Positions 14,576 through 15,228 of a stretch of 15,228 nucleotides of DNA are shown piece by piece (positions within the stretch are counted from its first letter, which is position 1; every line of letters starts with the position of its first letter). The notes under the pieces were generated by a model. It was not told where the DNA came from and searched no databases. It worked only from the letters and a program-made list of their open reading frames with translations. This DNA is from Sva-07 sp031398325. Lineage in GTDB: Bacteria > Actinomycetota > Acidimicrobiia > Acidimicrobiales > Ilumatobacteraceae. Position numbers and translations under genes: made by a program. The stretch spans positions 1-15,228 of the forward strand of contig JANNNB010000288.1 of assembly GCA_031398325.1 (NCBI GenBank), read 5' to 3'.

Positions 14576-15228
14576 ATGCGCACACCCGCTACCGACACCA
14601 TGACGGCCCACGTGACCGGCGTCGGGATCACGACGACGACCACTGCGCAACGGTGGTCGATCGTCGTGCTCGTCGCGAGCTGGTCGCTGGCCGGGCTGGC
14701 GGTCGTCCTCGTTCCCTTCACCGAGCCGACCTGGCACGTCGGGCAGTGGTACGGGCTGGTCGACACCACCGATGCGATCGTGTTCGGAGCGGTCGCATCG
14801 GTGTTGCTCGCACGGGGCCGACATCCGGTTTCCTGGCTCGTGGCCCTGTGCGCGGTCGGAGGTGGGCTGGCCGCGCTGGGCCTGCAGTGGTCGATGCTCG
14901 TGATCGCGCACCCGGACCTCCCCCAACTCCCGGTGCTGCAGAGCGCCCAGAACTGGGGGTGGGTGCCCGGCACGCTGTCCATGATCATCCTGGTCCCGGT
15001 GCTGGTGAGACGGTGCCCGATGGCGGGCATCGAGCGAGGGTTCCTGGTCGTCGGTGCTGCCGCCATCGCCGGGATCACCCTGATGCGCCTGACCGACCCC
15101 TATCCGTGGCCCGACGGCCCGACGGCGACGCCGCTCGCAGTTCGGAGCACGTGGTGGCTCGACGTGCTGGATCGCACCGTCGAGACGCAGTTCCAGGTCG
15201 TCTGTGTCCTTGCGGCGATCGCGACCGC
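14576..15228 (+). CDS. N-terminal part of a multi-TM protein, possibly a sensor histidine kinase; 3' end outside window
   Basis: An open frame runs from this ATG to the right edge (217 complete codons). AAGGA ends 8 nt upstream, which favours this start over the in-frame ATG at 14567, where the same site is too close. The protein begins with a polar segment containing a run of five Thr, then hydrophobic helices at about 27-48, 64-80, 85-107, 130-145 and 153-171, with another beginning near 205. The patch LLARGRHPVSWLVALCAVGG resembles the RxPxHPVGWLL segment common in the membrane domains of actinobacterial histidine kinases that have no extracellular sensor domain; the kinase core would lie outside the window, so this is inference. 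It starts 28 bp after the preceding membrane-protein gene and may be part of the same transcript. Confidence 0.7.
   Translation, partial: MRTPATDTMTAHVTGVGITTTTTAQRWSIVVLVASWSLAGLAVVLVPFTEPTWHVGQWYGLVDTTDAIVFGAVASVLLARGRHPVSWLVALCAVGGGLAALGLQWSMLVIAHPDLPQLPVLQSAQNWGWVPGTLSMIILVPVLVRRCPMAGIERGFLVVGAAAIAGITLMRLTDPYPWPDGPTATPLAVRSTWWLDVLDRTVETQFQVVCVLAAIAT

Noticed and set aside
1..15228. tRNA or rRNA genes, CRISPR arrays, transposases, phage genes or att sites
   Set aside because: Nothing with the expected cloverleaf, spaced repeats or recombinase motifs was seen by reading; short structured RNAs could still be missed without a covariance search.

Overview
The window is GC-rich, with the long spurious reverse-strand reading frames typical of such DNA. 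An AfsR-type regulator, Shine-Dalgarno starts mixed with GTG starts, a lipobox protein and an acyclic-type carotenoid operon together suggest a high-GC actinobacterium. Gene content fits a marine or soil Acidimicrobiia (Ilumatobacter-like), but that placement is inference only.

Left part (1-3574, minus strand). A 993-aa SARP/AfsR-type transcriptional activator is followed 33 bp downstream by a thioredoxin-fold redox gene that runs off the left edge. The redox gene is interrupted by one in-frame TGA exactly at the catalytic cysteine position of its thioredoxin motif. Thioredoxin-fold sequence resumes in the same frame, and a perfect 6-bp hairpin with an AGGUU loop sits 14 nt after the TGA, a bacterial SECIS geometry. 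I read it as a selenoprotein gene (WAPY-Sec-GC), the most striking item here. A repeat-rich divergent promoter region (3575-3760) separates the regulator from a class I SAM-dependent methyltransferase on the plus strand.

Middle (4680-12897, minus strand). A six-TM membrane protein of unknown function lies at the promoter-distal end. Upstream of it is a compact six-gene carotenoid operon transcribed in the order crtE, crtI, crtB, cruF, crtD-like, cruG-like. Every junction is a 1-4 nt overlap or a 1-nt gap, so translation is probably coupled. The encoded route is isoprenyl diphosphates to GGPP, phytoene, lycopene-type polyene, 1-hydroxylation by CruF, 3,4-desaturation, then glycosylation. No cyclase, ketolase or C50 elongase is present, so an acyclic hydroxylated carotenoid glycoside is the simplest predicted product. 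A perfectly adjacent pair of 19-bp direct repeats 33 bp upstream of the crtE start is a candidate operator.

Right part (13124-15228, plus strand). A secreted lipoprotein with a cupredoxin-like C-terminal half overlaps by 1 nt a six-TM membrane protein. After a short gap comes the N-terminal membrane portion of a further protein, possibly a sensor histidine kinase, which runs off the right edge. No tRNA, rRNA, CRISPR array, insertion sequence or gene-free stretch over 300 bp was seen.
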